From Mesobacterium pallidum (GTDB taxonomy: Bacteria > Pseudomonadota > Alphaproteobacteria > Rhodobacterales > Rhodobacteraceae): a stretch of 64,000 nt of DNA. The stretch's first letter is position 1. Every line of letters starts with the position of its first letter. Of the stretch, positions 45,893 to 54,553 are shown piece by piece. The notes beneath the pieces were generated by a model. That model had not been told where the DNA came from and made no database searches. It saw nothing but the letters and a program-made list of their open reading frames with translations. The position numbers and the translations under genes were made by a program. The stretch lies in contig NZ_JAIMID010000001.1 of assembly GCF_019966535.1 (NCBI RefSeq), positions 62,001-126,000 on the forward strand, read 5' to 3'.

Positions 45893-46864
45893 ATGGTGTG
45901 GGCGATGGCGGGGCTTGGCCTCGTGATCCTTCTTCTCGCGGGCGATGCACTGGTGAAGGGGGCGGTCAACCTTGCCCTGCGGCTGGGGATTCCCGCGCTG
46001 ATCGTCAGCCTGACCATCGTTGCCTTCGGCACCTCGGCGCCCGAACTGCTGATCTCGGTTTCGGCCGTGCTGGACAATGCGCCCGGCATCGCGCTCGGCA
46101 ACGTCGTGGGCTCGAACACCGCCAACGTGCTGATCGTGCTGGGGCTGCCCGCGCTGTTGACCGGGCTGCACACCAGTGGCTGCGAGACGCGCAAGAATTA
46201 CAACTTCATGCTGGCCGCGTCGGTGCTGTTCATCGCGCTGGCCTTTCTGGGCAGCTTCACCTGGATCTCTGCGCTGATCCTGCTGGCGGCGCTGGCCGCC
46301 GTGCTCTGGGACCAGATGCACGAGGCGCGCGCCCATCGCCGGGACGTCAAGGCCAGCCTGGCTGCCCGCGCGGCCGAGGCCGAGCCGGACGTCGAAGTCG
46401 AAGGCGCGGACCCCGACATGCCGGTGTGGAAGGTCGTCATGTACCTGACGCTCGGCCTCGTCGGCCTGCCGCTGGGCGCGCATCTGCTGGTCGAGAACGC
46501 GACGATCATCGCCCGCACCTACGGCGTCAGCGAAAGCGTCATCGGGCTGACGCTCGTGGCGCTTGGCACTTCGCTGCCGGAACTGGCGACCACCGTGATG
46601 GCCGCGCTGCGCCGCCAGGCCGACGTGGCGCTGGGGAACGTGATCGGGTCGAACATGTTCAACCTGCTGGCCATCATCGGCATCGCCGCGCTGGTCGGGC
46701 CGATCCCGGTGGACGACTCCTTCCTGACCTTTGACCTCTGGGTGATGCTGGGGTCCGCGCTGGTGCTGATCCCCTTCGTGTTCCTCAAGTGGGACATGGG
46801 CCGGATCTGGGGCGCGGTCTTGACGGCGCTGTACCTGCTCTATGTAACGGTCGTGCTGTTCTGA
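45893..46864 (+). CDS. Ca2+/Na+ antiporter of the CaCA family (YrbG-like)
   Basis: 323 residues with about ten membrane segments in two inverted halves. Alpha-1 has IVAFGTSAPELLISVSA and GNVVGSNTANVLIVLG; alpha-2 has VALGTSLPELATTVMAA and GNVIGSNMFNLLAIIG. The acidic residues of GTSxPEL are the ion-binding Glu pair. A charged cytoplasmic loop (about 135-170) separates the halves. Members exchange Ca2+ for Na+ or H+ across the inner membrane. It follows the zinc-ribbon gene by 3 bases. Confidence 0.92.
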   Translation: MVWAMAGLGLVILLLAGDALVKGAVNLALRLGIPALIVSLTIVAFGTSAPELLISVSAVLDNAPGIALGNVVGSNTANVLIVLGLPALLTGLHTSGCETRKNYNFMLAASVLFIALAFLGSFTWISALILLAALAAVLWDQMHEARAHRRDVKASLAARAAEAEPDVEVEGADPDMPVWKVVMYLTLGLVGLPLGAHLLVENATIIARTYGVSESVIGLTLVALGTSLPELATTVMAALRRQADVALGNVIGSNMFNLLAIIGIAALVGPIPVDDSFLTFDLWVMLGSALVLIPFVFLKWDMGRIWGAVLTALYLLYVTVVLF

Positions 46865-46888
46865 GGCGGCACCAGGCAGGGGACAGGC

Positions 46889-47671
46889 ATGAACGGACAG
46901 GCATTGGTCACCGGCGCCGGCAAGCGGCTGGGCCGCGCAATGGCGCTGGAACTGGGGCGGCAGGGCTTTGACGTGGCCGTGCATTATGCCGGCTCAGAGA
47001 CGGGCGCGACCGAGGTCGTGGCCGAGCTGGAGGCCATGGGTCGCCGCGCCGTTGCCCTTCAGGCCGACCTGACCGCCGAGGCCGAGATGCAGGCCCTCGT
47101 GCCACGCGCCATCGCGGCGCTGGGCGGGCCGCTGACCGTGCTGGTCAACAACGCCTCGATCTTCGAATACGACAACCTCGAGACCGCGACCCGCGAGAGC
47201 TGGGATGCGCATATGGAATCAAACCTTCGGGCGCCCTTCGTGCTGATGCAGCACTTTTCGGCGCAGGTGCCGGACCCGGTGATGGACGACCAGGGCGAGC
47301 CGGTGGCGCAGGGCTTGGTGGTCAACATGCTTGACCAGCGGGTGCGCAAGCTGACCCCGCATTTCATGACCTACACGCTGGCCAAGATGGGCCTCTGGAC
47401 CCTGACCCAGACTGCCGCGCGCGGGCTGGCGCCGCGGGTGCGGGTCAACGGCATCGGCCCGGGGCCCACGTTGCAGGGCGCCAACCAGCCCGACGCCGCC
47501 TATGCCCACCAGCGCGCGAACACGGTGCTCAAGCGCGGCTCGAACCCCGCCGACATCACTGGTGCGCTGGTCTATTTCCTGTCGGCCCCGGGGGTCACGG
47601 GCCAGCTGCTCTGTACCGACGGCGGGCAGCACCTGGGGTGGCGGACACCCGACATCAGCGGCGTCGACTGA
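46889..47671 (+). CDS. SDR-family oxidoreductase, FolM/pteridine-reductase-like
   Basis: 260 residues. ALVTGAGKRLGRAMALELGR is the TGxxxRxG/A loop favoured by pteridine reductases such as FolM and PTR1 (Arg in place of the usual x-G-I-G). VLVNNASIFEYDNLET is the NNA(S) motif with the FolM-like NNAS-x-F, and TYTLAKMGLWTLTQTAARGL gives YxxxK. RVNGIGPGPTL follows. The likely reaction is NADPH reduction of dihydromonapterin or dihydrofolate, but a general ketoreductase remains possible. It is 24 bases after the antiporter gene and probably in its operon. Confidence 0.85.
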   Translation: MNGQALVTGAGKRLGRAMALELGRQGFDVAVHYAGSETGATEVVAELEAMGRRAVALQADLTAEAEMQALVPRAIAALGGPLTVLVNNASIFEYDNLETATRESWDAHMESNLRAPFVLMQHFSAQVPDPVMDDQGEPVAQGLVVNMLDQRVRKLTPHFMTYTLAKMGLWTLTQTAARGLAPRVRVNGIGPGPTLQGANQPDAAYAHQRANTVLKRGSNPADITGALVYFLSAPGVTGQLLCTDGGQHLGWRTPDISGVD

Positions 47672-47962
47672 CGGCCCCAGCGTCAAGTTGTGCACGCAGG
47701 CTGCGGACAGTTAATTTTCTGTTACAAAAAATCTTTGTGTTTCAGCACCTTGTCGCCGGGTCGAAAATCTTCTCAATGAAATCAATATGTTGAAAGTTTG
47801 CTCAAATCATGGGCAAATCAGCGAACCCAGCCGGACTCAACGGAAATTCCGATTTGCGGCGTCATTGTCCGCAGACTTGTCCACAGGTTCCGTGGATGTA
47901 ATCGCCCTTGCCCGGGCCGCTTAAAGATTGCAGCGGGGGCGGCAGAATCATATCTCTGACTC
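47672..47962. promoter_or_regulatory. A/T-rich uvrC upstream region
   Basis: There is no gene in these 291 bases. The stretch 47711-47820 is clearly A/T-richer than the rest of the window. Palindromes are CGGAAATTCCG (47841-47851), TGCGG/CCGCA (47854-47873) and TCCAC/GTGGA (47880-47896). A weak sigma-70-like pair, TTGTCC (47877-47882) and TAATCG (47899-47904), with a 16-base spacer, could drive uvrC. No clear LexA box was found. Confidence 0.45.
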
Positions 47963-49840
47963 ATGATTGACGCCTCCGACCAGACGCCCGCAGAGGGCCC
48001 CCGCGGCCACGCCTGCATCCAGTCCTACCTCAAGACGCTGGACGGCTCGCCCGGCGTCTACCGCATGCTCGATGACCAGAGCCGGGTGCTTTACGTCGGC
48101 AAGGCGCGCAACCTCAAGGCGCGGGTGTCGAACTATGCCCGGCCCTCGGGCCATTCGCCCCGGATCGCGCGGATGATCCGCGAGACGGCGTCGATGATGT
48201 TCCTGACCACGCGCACGGAAACCGAGGCGCTGCTGCTGGAACAGAACCTGATCAAGCAGCTGAAACCCAAGTACAACGTGCTGCTGCGTGACGACAAATC
48301 CTTCCCCAATATCCTGGTGACCGGGGATCACGCCTTCCCGCAGATCAAGAAGCATCGCGGCGCCAAGAAGGAGAAGGGCAGCTATTACGGCCCCTTCGCC
48401 AGCGCCGGGGCGGTGAACCGCACGCTGAACCAGCTGCAACGGGTGTTCCTGCTGCGCAACTGCTCGGATTCGATGTTCGAGACGCGGACGCGGCCCTGTC
48501 TGCTCTACCAGATCAAGCGCTGCAGCGGGCCCTGCGTCGGCAAGATATCCGAGGCGGAGTACGCGGCGAGCGTCCGCGATGCCGAACGCTTCCTCTCGGG
48601 CCGGTCCACCAATATCCAGGCCGAGCTGGCGGGAGAGATGCAGGCGGCCTCGGACGCGATGGAATTCGAACGCGCGGCGGCCCTGCGCGACCGCATCCGC
48701 GCGCTGACCAACGTGCAGGGGGTGCAGGGGATCAACCCGGCGGGCGTGGCCGAGGCGGACGTCGTGGCGCTGCACATGGAGCATGGGCAGGCCTGCGTGC
48801 AGGTCTTTTTCATCCGCGCGAACCAGAACTGGGGCAACAAGGATTACTACCCGCGCGTCGGCCCCGACGTGGACGCCGCCGAGGTGCTCGAGGCCTTCCT
48901 GGGCCAGTTCTACGACAACAAGGAGCCGCCGCGGTTGATCCTGTTGTCGAACGAGATCGAGAACCCGGACCTGATGTCGGCGGCGCTGAGCGAAAAGCTG
49001 GGCCGCAAGGTCGAGATCGCGGTGCCGCAACGGGGCGAGAAGGCCGAGCTGATCGACGGCGCCCTGCGCAACGCGCGCGAGAGCCTCGGCCGCAAGATGG
49101 CCGAGACGGCGACCCAGGCGAAACTGCTGCGGGGCGTGGCCGAGGCCTTCGGGCTCGAAGCGCCGCCCGCGCGGATCGAGGTCTACGACAACTCGCATAT
49201 CCAGGGCACGAATGCCGTCGGCGCGATGATCGTCGCGGGGCCGGACGGCTACATGAAGAACCAGTACCGCAAGTACAACATCAAGGGCGAAGAGCTGGTG
49301 CCCGGCGACGATTTCGGCATGATGAAAGAGGTGCTGACCCGCCGCTTCACCCGGCTGCTCAAGGAAGACCCGGACCGCGACAAGGGGCTCTGGCCGGACC
49401 TTTTGCTGATCGACGGCGGGGCGGGGCAGGTCTCGGCCGTGGCCGAGATCATGCGCGAACACGGGGTCGAGGACGTGCCCATGGTGGGCGTCGCCAAGGG
49501 CGTCGACCGCGACCACGGCAAGGAGGAGTTCTACCGCATGGGCGAGCGCCCCTTCGCCCTGCAGCGCAACGATCCGGTGCTCTACTTCGTCCAACGCCTG
49601 CGGGACGAGGCGCACCGCTTTGCCATCGGCACCCACCGCGCCAAGCGGGCGAAAAGCCAGATGGCCAACCCGCTGGACGAGATCCCCGGCGTCGGCGCCT
49701 CTCGCAAGCGCGCGCTGCTGGCCCATTTCGGCTCCGCCAAGGCCGTCACCCGCGCGGGGCTCGACGATCTCAAGGCAGTCGACGGCGTCTCGGCGGCGCT
49801 GGCCGAACGCATTTACGCCCATTTCCACGAAAAGGCCTGA
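47963..49840 (+). CDS. uvrC: UvrC, excinuclease ABC subunit C
   Basis: 625 residues. The GIY-YIG nuclease at the N terminus shows [20 protein letters not shown] (about 30-49), a UVR domain spans [20 protein letters not shown] (about 220-240), and the RNase H-like 5' nuclease contains [20 protein letters not shown] and [15 protein letters not shown]-terminal helix-hairpin-helix motifs ([32 protein letters not shown]) bind DNA. UvrC makes both incisions flanking a lesion in nucleotide excision repair. It is monocistronic and converges on rpe across a repeat-rich gap. Confidence 0.97.
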   Translation: MIDASDQTPAEGPRGHACIQSYLKTLDGSPGVYRMLDDQSRVLYVGKARNLKARVSNYARPSGHSPRIARMIRETASMMFLTTRTETEALLLEQNLIKQLKPKYNVLLRDDKSFPNILVTGDHAFPQIKKHRGAKKEKGSYYGPFASAGAVNRTLNQLQRVFLLRNCSDSMFETRTRPCLLYQIKRCSGPCVGKISEAEYAASVRDAERFLSGRSTNIQAELAGEMQAASDAMEFERAAALRDRIRALTNVQGVQGINPAGVAEADVVALHMEHGQACVQVFFIRANQNWGNKDYYPRVGPDVDAAEVLEAFLGQFYDNKEPPRLILLSNEIENPDLMSAALSEKLGRKVEIAVPQRGEKAELIDGALRNARESLGRKMAETATQAKLLRGVAEAFGLEAPPARIEVYDNSHIQGTNAVGAMIVAGPDGYMKNQYRKYNIKGEELVPGDDFGMMKEVLTRRFTRLLKEDPDRDKGLWPDLLLIDGGAGQVSAVAEIMREHGVEDVPMVGVAKGVDRDHGKEEFYRMGERPFALQRNDPVLYFVQRLRDEAHRFAIGTHRAKRAKSQMANPLDEIPGVGASRKRALLAHFGSAKAVTRAGLDDLKAVDGVSAALAERIYAHFHEKA

Positions 49841-49871
49841 TCCAGAGGCCCGCGCGGGCGCACAGGGTCCC

Positions 49872-49972
49872 TTGCGGACTTGCGCAAGCGCAAGTCACGA
49901 CTGCGCGCCCCTCCTCCTGTCCTCCTCCCCGCGCGGGGAGGAGGGACCCCGTGGCGGGTCGACCCCGAAGGA
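49872..49972. repeat. dispersed element of about 95 bp (copy 1)
   Basis: It begins with a GACTTGCGC/GCGCAAGTC hairpin, continues through CCCCTCCTCCTGTCC, and contains a perfect 24-base palindrome at 49921-49944 (arms CCTCCTCCCC around GCGC). About 85 percent of positions match 52882-52976 by eye, including about 30 consecutive identical bases. It lies downstream of uvrC. Confidence 0.65.
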
Positions 49973-50010
49973 CTGACGTCCGACCACTGGCAACGCCGGG
50001 AGCCTTCGGC

Positions 50011-50198
50011 GAGAGTATTTGGAGAAAAGTGAAAGCAGGGGCGCCCCGATCCCCTTCATCTTGCCACTTAAACTCCGGGGAGTGTGAGGGGCTGGCCCCT
50101 CACTCCGACAATGTCACGCGCACCTAAGATTTGGACGTGAGGCGCGGCTGAAATCAAGCGCCACCCGATCCCCTTCACATTTCCCAAAATATCCTGGG
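50011..50198. repeat. composite inverted repeat between convergent genes (copy C)
   Basis: The left arm 50011-50035 (GAGTATTTGGAGAAAAGTGA) best matches the inverse of 50170-50198 (CCCCTTCACATTTCCCAAAA then TATCC). Inside the pair, 50054-50103 repeats the right arm and GTGAGGGGC hairpin of copy A, with 38 identical bases. This looks like one repeat with a second, related half inserted. It lies between uvrC (+) and rpe (-). Confidence 0.6.
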
Positions 50199-50201
50199 GG
50201 T

Positions 50202-50243
50202 CCGGGGGCAAAGCCCCCGGCGGGTCGCCTCGCTTGCGAGGCG
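50202..50243. repeat. two perfect hairpins before the rpe stop
   Basis: CCGGGGGC-AAA-GCCCCCGG (50202-50220) and CGCCTCGC-TT-GCGAGGCG (50226-50243) are perfect 8-bp stems just downstream of the minus-strand rpe gene. They have the same style as the chain before tamB. Confidence 0.55.
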
Positions 50244-50249
50244 AAACCG

Positions 50250-50930
50250 TCAGGCGGTCGCGGCCGCCCGGATTGCGCGGATGTTCTCGCCGTAGGGCTC
50301 GGGGTTCGAGACCGAGCCGCCGCGGAAGGCGGCCGATCCCGCGACCAGCACGTCGGCGCCGGCCTTGGCCACCAGCGGCGCCGTGGTCGGATCGACGCCG
50401 CCGTCGATCTCGATATGGATGGGCCGGTCGCCGATCATCGACCGCAGGGTTTCGATCTTGGCCGACATGTCGATGAACTTCTGCCCGCCGAAGCCGGGGT
50501 TCACGGTCATCACGCAGACGAGGTCCGCCAGGTCCAACACATGGGCGATGCTCTCGGCCGGGGTGCCGGGGTTGAGGGCCACGCCCGCCTTCATGCCCGC
50601 GCCGCGGATCGCCTGAAGCGTGCGGTGGATATGCGGTCCGGCCTCGACATGGGCGGTCAGGATATCCGCGCCGGCATCGGCGAAGGCGTCGATATAGGGA
50701 TCGACCGGAGAGATCATCAGGTGCACGTCCATGACCGTCTTGATGTGCTTGCGGATCGCCTTCACCAGCGGCGGGCCGAAGGTCAGGTTGGGCACGAAAT
50801 GCCCGTCCATCACGTCCACGTGGATCCAGTCGGCGCCCTGGGCCTCGATGGCCTCGATCTCGGCGCCGAAATTGGCGAAATCGGCGGCAAGGATCGAGGG
50901 GGCGATCTTGATGGAACGGTCGAATGTCAT
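50250..50930 (-). CDS. rpe: ribulose-phosphate 3-epimerase
   Basis: 226 residues, one TIM barrel. Conserved pieces are IAPSILAADFANFGAEIEAI, WIHVDVMDGHFVPNLTFGPP with the metal His and Asp, VHLMISPVDPYIDAF, MTVNPGFGGQKFI and HIEIDGGVDPTTAPL with the second catalytic Asp. It interconverts ribulose 5-phosphate and xylulose 5-phosphate in the pentose phosphate pathway. It is 67 bases downstream of the alpha/beta hydrolase gene, possibly in the same transcript, though its role is housekeeping. Confidence 0.96.
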   Translation of the reverse strand: MTFDRSIKIAPSILAADFANFGAEIEAIEAQGADWIHVDVMDGHFVPNLTFGPPLVKAIRKHIKTVMDVHLMISPVDPYIDAFADAGADILTAHVEAGPHIHRTLQAIRGAGMKAGVALNPGTPAESIAHVLDLADLVCVMTVNPGFGGQKFIDMSAKIETLRSMIGDRPIHIEIDGGVDPTTAPLVAKAGADVLVAGSAAFRGGSVSNPEPYGENIRAIRAAATA

Positions 50931-50997
50931 TGGGGCAGCTCCCGGGCGGGTCAGGTTTGCCTGTCCCTTAGCCAGCCCGGGGCGGGGCGTAAAGCCG

Positions 50998-51804
50998 TCA
51001 GCTGTGGGCTGCGACGAAATCGGTGATGATCTGCGCGACGGCGGCGGGTTGGTCCCAGTGCAGGGAATGTCCCGCGTCCGGCAGGTCCAGCAGCGTCACG
51101 CCGGGGATCGTGGCGAGCGCCTTGGCGGCGGGGGCCTTGGAGATCAGGATGTCCTCGTCCGCCAGAACGGCCTGGGTCGGGACGGTGATTTCCGTGGTCC
51201 GGACCGTCGGTCGGAAGCCTTTCAGCGCTTCGAGCTGGTGTTTCATCGACGCGAGATCCTGCGCGTAGGGATAGGCGCGGGAGGCGGCGAGGGCCGCCTC
51301 GGTCCGGGCCGGGTCCTCGAAGAAGGCGGGTGCGTAGAGCCAGGGGAAGAGGGCGCGGAGCCACATCTCTTCGCCTTCCGGCGCGGCCCGGACGCGGGCG
51401 AGGTTGTCGAAGAGCCCGGCGATGCGGGGCGAGCGGACCGGGGCCGAGGCGAGGATGGTGAGCGAGGCGAGGCGCTCGGGCGCAAGGCCCGTGAGCTCCA
51501 TCCCTTGCAGCCCGCCCATGGAATGGCCGACGACGTGGACGCCCGTCAGGTCCAGCGCGGCGAGCAGGGCGGCGGCGTCCTCGGCCATGCCGGTCACGGA
51601 ACAGGGCGCGTCGCGGGGCGTGGTGCGGCCGGTGGTGCGGTTGTCGGGGCGGATCACGCGGTGGGCGGCGGTGAGCGGTTCGACCAGCGGATACCACGAA
51701 GCGCTGTCCGAGAACATGCCGGCGAGCAGCAGGATCACCGGGGCATCGCGCGGGCCGTCGTCTTCGTAATGGTAAGTGATATCGTCGCGTGCAAGCGTGG
51801 GCAT
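50998..51804 (-). CDS. alpha/beta-fold hydrolase
   Basis: 268 residues. VILLLAGMFSDSASWYPLVE is the oxyanion strand-loop, VVGHSMGGLQGMELTGLAPE the nucleophile elbow (GHSMG, Ser about 95), VLADEDILISKAPAA the Asp strand, and DAGHSLHWDQPAAV the catalytic His. Such enzymes hydrolyse esters, lactones or C-C bonds; the substrate is not evident. The start overlaps the P1 peptidase stop (TGATG), tying it to that enzyme. Confidence 0.88.
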   Translation of the reverse strand: MPTLARDDITYHYEDDGPRDAPVILLLAGMFSDSASWYPLVEPLTAAHRVIRPDNRTTGRTTPRDAPCSVTGMAEDAAALLAALDLTGVHVVGHSMGGLQGMELTGLAPERLASLTILASAPVRSPRIAGLFDNLARVRAAPEGEEMWLRALFPWLYAPAFFEDPARTEAALAASRAYPYAQDLASMKHQLEALKGFRPTVRTTEITVPTQAVLADEDILISKAPAAKALATIPGVTLLDLPDAGHSLHWDQPAAVAQIITDFVAAHS

Positions 51805-52811
51805 CAGGCGTTCAGCTCCTTCCAGCAGGGCAAGAGGTCGCCGGGTTCCGGCGTGGCGTGGTAGACGCCGCGGGCGACAGCACGGGCGAGGCAATGGGCG
51901 GCGGCGTGGCCGATGAGCATGAGGTCGACGTCGGGCAGGTCGAGCGGGCGCGCGCCGGTCGAGGCTGCGAAGACGATGTCGCCGTCGAAGGGCGTATGCG
52001 CGGGCACGATGGCGCGGGCCAGCCCGTCATGGGCGGCGGTGGCCATGCGGTGGAGCCGGGACTTCGACAGGTCCGCGTCGGTGGCGACGATCGCAATGGC
52101 GGTGTTCGCCCGCTCGGTGCCGTGGACGACCTGCGCCTTGCGGCTGTCGAGCGACAGGCCGAGGCCGGCGCGGGGGTCGGGGCCGAACCCGCCGAACTCG
52201 TCGCCGATCTCCTGGCTTGCGGCCCAGAAGTGGCGGTCGCCGGGCGTGTTGGTGTGGCCGACCGGGTTGGCGACGACCAGCGCGCCGACCGTGGCGCCGG
52301 ATGGCAGGACGAGGGAGGCGGAGCCGAGCCCGCCCTTCATCATCGCGCCAAGCGCGCCGGTGCCGGCGCCTTGCGTGCCGATCTCGAAATCGGGGCTGGC
52401 GGCCTCGAGCGCGGCGCGGCCGAGGGCGGGGTAGGGGTTTTCGGGCCAATGCCCTTCGATCCCCTCGTAGAGGTCGAAGATGATCGCAGCCGGAACGATG
52501 GGGACGCGGGCAAGGTGGACGGGCACGCCCCGCCCCTGCGCCCTGAGCCCGGCCATGACGCCCGAGGCGGCGTCGAGGCCGAAGGCCGATCCGCCCGAAA
52601 GGGCGATGGCGTCGATCTGCGTCGCCGACTTGTCGGGCGCCAGCAGGTCCGTCTCGCGCGTGCCCGGCGCGCCGCCCATGACCGCGCAGCTGGCGAGGAA
52701 GGGCGCGTCTGCCGTCAGCACCGTGGTGCCGGTGCGATAGGTCGCGTGGCGCGCGTTGCCGACCTTGAGGCCGGGCACGTCGGTGATGAGGTTGCGGGGG
52801 CCGGGGATCAT
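51804..52811 (-). CDS. P1-family peptidase (DmpA / L-aminopeptidase D-esterase type)
   Basis: 335 residues. Family blocks are NLITDVPGLKVGNARH at the N terminus, DAIALSGGSAFGLDAASGVM, GAGTGALGAMMKGGLGSASL, and VGALVVANPVGHTNTPGDRH. P1 peptidases are autoprocessing N-terminal-nucleophile enzymes acting on small peptides, D-amino-acid esters or beta-peptides. The exact self-cleavage site cannot be fixed by eye. Next to a hydrolase, dehydrogenases and a peptide-type ABC importer, it suggests breakdown of imported small peptides or amides. Confidence 0.9.
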   Translation of the reverse strand: MIPGPRNLITDVPGLKVGNARHATYRTGTTVLTADAPFLASCAVMGGAPGTRETDLLAPDKSATQIDAIALSGGSAFGLDAASGVMAGLRAQGRGVPVHLARVPIVPAAIIFDLYEGIEGHWPENPYPALGRAALEAASPDFEIGTQGAGTGALGAMMKGGLGSASLVLPSGATVGALVVANPVGHTNTPGDRHFWAASQEIGDEFGGFGPDPRAGLGLSLDSRKAQVVHGTERANTAIAIVATDADLSKSRLHRMATAAHDGLARAIVPAHTPFDGDIVFAASTGARPLDLPDVDLMLIGHAAAHCLARAVARGVYHATPEPGDLLPCWKELNA

Positions 52812-52881
52812 GTCGGGTCTTTCAATGTAGGCGCGTGGGCTGGACCTTGCGGTCTGCACTGCCACGCAGACAAAGTCTCCT

Positions 52882-52976
52882 ATGCGGCCTTGCGCTGGGC
52901 GCAAGCCACGACACCGGGCCCCTCCTCCTGTCCTCCTCCCCGCGCGGGGTGGAGGGAGCCCGTCGCAGGCCGACCC
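52882..52976. repeat. dispersed element of about 95 bp (copy 2)
   Basis: Same order as 49872-49972: a CTTGCGC/GCGCAAG hairpin, CCCCTCCTCCTGTCC, then a palindrome (52932-52955) with one mismatch. It fills the gap between the P1 peptidase start and the SDR stop, both on the minus strand, so it is not limited to convergent ends. Confidence 0.65.
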
Positions 52977-52991
52977 AGTCACTCCGGCCGG

Positions 52992-53738
52992 TCAGATGCA
53001 TCGGCCGCCGTCGACCTCGAGCAGGGTGCCCGTGATCATCGACGCCTCGTCCGAGCAGAGGAAGCAGGCGGCGTTGGCCAGGTCCTGCGGGGTCGAGAAT
53101 CGGCCCAGCGGAATGGTCGACAGGAACTTGGCGCGCATCTCGGGCGTGTCCTCGCCCATGAAGCTCTTGAGCAGCGGCGTTTCCCCGGCCACCGGGTTCA
53201 GCGCGTTGACGCGGATTCCAAAGGGGGCGAGTTCGACCGCCATGGTGCGGGTGGCGAGGTTCACCCAGCCTTTCGAGGCGTTGTACCAGTTGAGATTGGG
53301 GCGGGGCGACAACCCGGCGGTCGAGGACATGTTGAGGATCGCGCCCGCGCCGCGCGCCTTCATCGCCGCGACAAAGGCCTTTGCGATCAGGTAGATCGAC
53401 TTGCAGTTGACGTTGAAGACGCGGTCGAAATCCGCCTCGGACACGTCTTCCAGCGGGGTCGGCAGGTGGGTGACGCCGGCGTTGTTGACGATGATGTCGG
53501 GCGTGCCCCAGGCCGCGTCGGCCGCAGCCTGCATCGCCGCGATCGACGCGGCATCGGCTACGTCCACCGTCTGCGCCACGGCAGCCTCGCCCAACTCTGA
53601 CGCCAGCGCGGCCGCGCCGTCGCCGTTGAGGTCGGCGATCATCACCCGCGCGCCCTCGGCCACGAACTTGCGCGCGATGCCGGCGCCAAAGCCCGATGCG
53701 GCCCCGGTCACGATCGCGGTCTTTCCTTCCAGACGCAT
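52992..53738 (-). CDS. SDR-family oxidoreductase (classical)
   Basis: 248 residues. AIVTGAASGFGAGIARKFVA is the TGxxxGxG loop, with Phe-Gly in place of Ile-Gly. DIIVNNAGVTHLPTPLEDV is NNAG, ILNMSSTAGLSPRPNLNWYN supplies Ser and Tyr, and NASKGWVNLATRTMAVEL the Lys of YxxxK (Y-N-A-S-K). The protein ends TGTLLEVDGGRCI. It reduces or oxidises a small alcohol or ketone. The start at 53738 precedes the Rossmann loop directly; the open frame continues far upstream across the next gene and is rejected. It is 14 bases after the second SDR. Confidence 0.9.
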   Translation of the reverse strand: MRLEGKTAIVTGAASGFGAGIARKFVAEGARVMIADLNGDGAAALASELGEAAVAQTVDVADAASIAAMQAAADAAWGTPDIIVNNAGVTHLPTPLEDVSEADFDRVFNVNCKSIYLIAKAFVAAMKARGAGAILNMSSTAGLSPRPNLNWYNASKGWVNLATRTMAVELAPFGIRVNALNPVAGETPLLKSFMGEDTPEMRAKFLSTIPLGRFSTPQDLANAACFLCSDEASMITGTLLEVDGGRCI

Positions 53739-53752
53739 GGCGCCCTCCCTTG

Positions 53753-54493
53753 TCAGTAAGTCGCCCGGCCGCCCGACTGGTCGAAACAGGCGCCGGTGGT
53801 GAAACTGGTCTCGTCCGAGGCGAGCCAGCAGACCATGGCGGCGATCTCTTCGACCGTGCCGAAGCGGTTCATGGGGATCTTGGATTTCATGTAGGCGATG
53901 AACTCTTCGGTCATCTGCTCGAAGATCGGGCTTTCGACGGCGGCCGGTGCGACACAGTTCACCGTGACCGCCGTATCGGCCAGCTCCTTGCCGAGCGACT
54001 TGGTGAGGCCGATCACCGCCGCCTTGGTCGAGGAATAGGCCGAGGCCATGGGGTTGCCTTCCTTGCCCGCGATGGACGCCATGTTGACGATGCGGCCGTA
54101 GCCGGCCGCCTTCATCAGCGGGGCGGCGGCGCGGCAGCAGTGGAACACGCCGTGGACGTTCAGGTCGTAGACCCGGTGCCAGTCCTCGAGCGGGTAGTCC
54201 CACGTCGTCTTCTGCGGGCCGGTGATCCCGGCCGAGCAGACGAGGATGTCGAGCCCGCCCATGGCCGATTGCGCGTCATGGGTGGCGCGGGTGACGGCGT
54301 CGGGGTCGGTGACGTCGACCTTCGCGACATGCAGTCCGGGCATATCCGCCAGCGCGTCCAGCGCGCCCTGGTCGATGTCCCAGACCGTGACCGTCGCGCC
54401 CTCGGCCAGCAGGCGGCGGGTGACGGCGGCGCCGATCCCCGAGGCGCCGCCGGTCACGATGGCATGGCGGGTCTTGAAACGATTGTCGTACAT
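53753..54493 (-). CDS. SDR-family oxidoreductase (3-oxoacyl reductase-like)
   Basis: 246 residues. AIVTGGASGIGAAVTRRLLA is the TGxxxGIG loop, ILVCSAGITGPQK replaces NNAG with CSAG, VNMASIAGKEGNPMASAYSS gives the Ser and Tyr, and SSTKAAVIGLTKSLGKEL the Lys. The end FTTGACFDQSGGRATY is the usual SDR tail. CSAG instead of NNAG is a conservative deviation seen in some members. It is co-directional with the SDR, ALDH and importer genes, consistent with stepwise oxidation of an imported compound. Confidence 0.9.
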   Translation of the reverse strand: MYDNRFKTRHAIVTGGASGIGAAVTRRLLAEGATVTVWDIDQGALDALADMPGLHVAKVDVTDPDAVTRATHDAQSAMGGLDILVCSAGITGPQKTTWDYPLEDWHRVYDLNVHGVFHCCRAAAPLMKAAGYGRIVNMASIAGKEGNPMASAYSSTKAAVIGLTKSLGKELADTAVTVNCVAPAAVESPIFEQMTEEFIAYMKSKIPMNRFGTVEEIAAMVCWLASDETSFTTGACFDQSGGRATY

Positions 54494-54553
54494 CTGGGCC
54501 TCCCGTCCCGTTGTGCGGGAACTCTCGGGCAGGGGGGGTGAAATGGCAAGCGG

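Noticed and set aside
47822..47836. LexA box upstream of uvrC
   Set aside because: GAAC-N7-GACT has only half of the alphaproteobacterial GAAC-N7-GAAC pattern and lies over 120 bases from the start.
47711..47900. Possible origin or DnaA-box region upstream of uvrC
   Set aside because: It is A/T-rich and has a single TTGTCCACA resembling a DnaA box, but one imperfect site is not enough and no initiator or partition genes are near.
52992..54203. A 403-residue version of the SDR at 52992-53738
   Set aside because: The added N-terminal residues overlap the second SDR in a different frame and have no SDR features; MRLEGKTAIVTG at 53738 is the real start.
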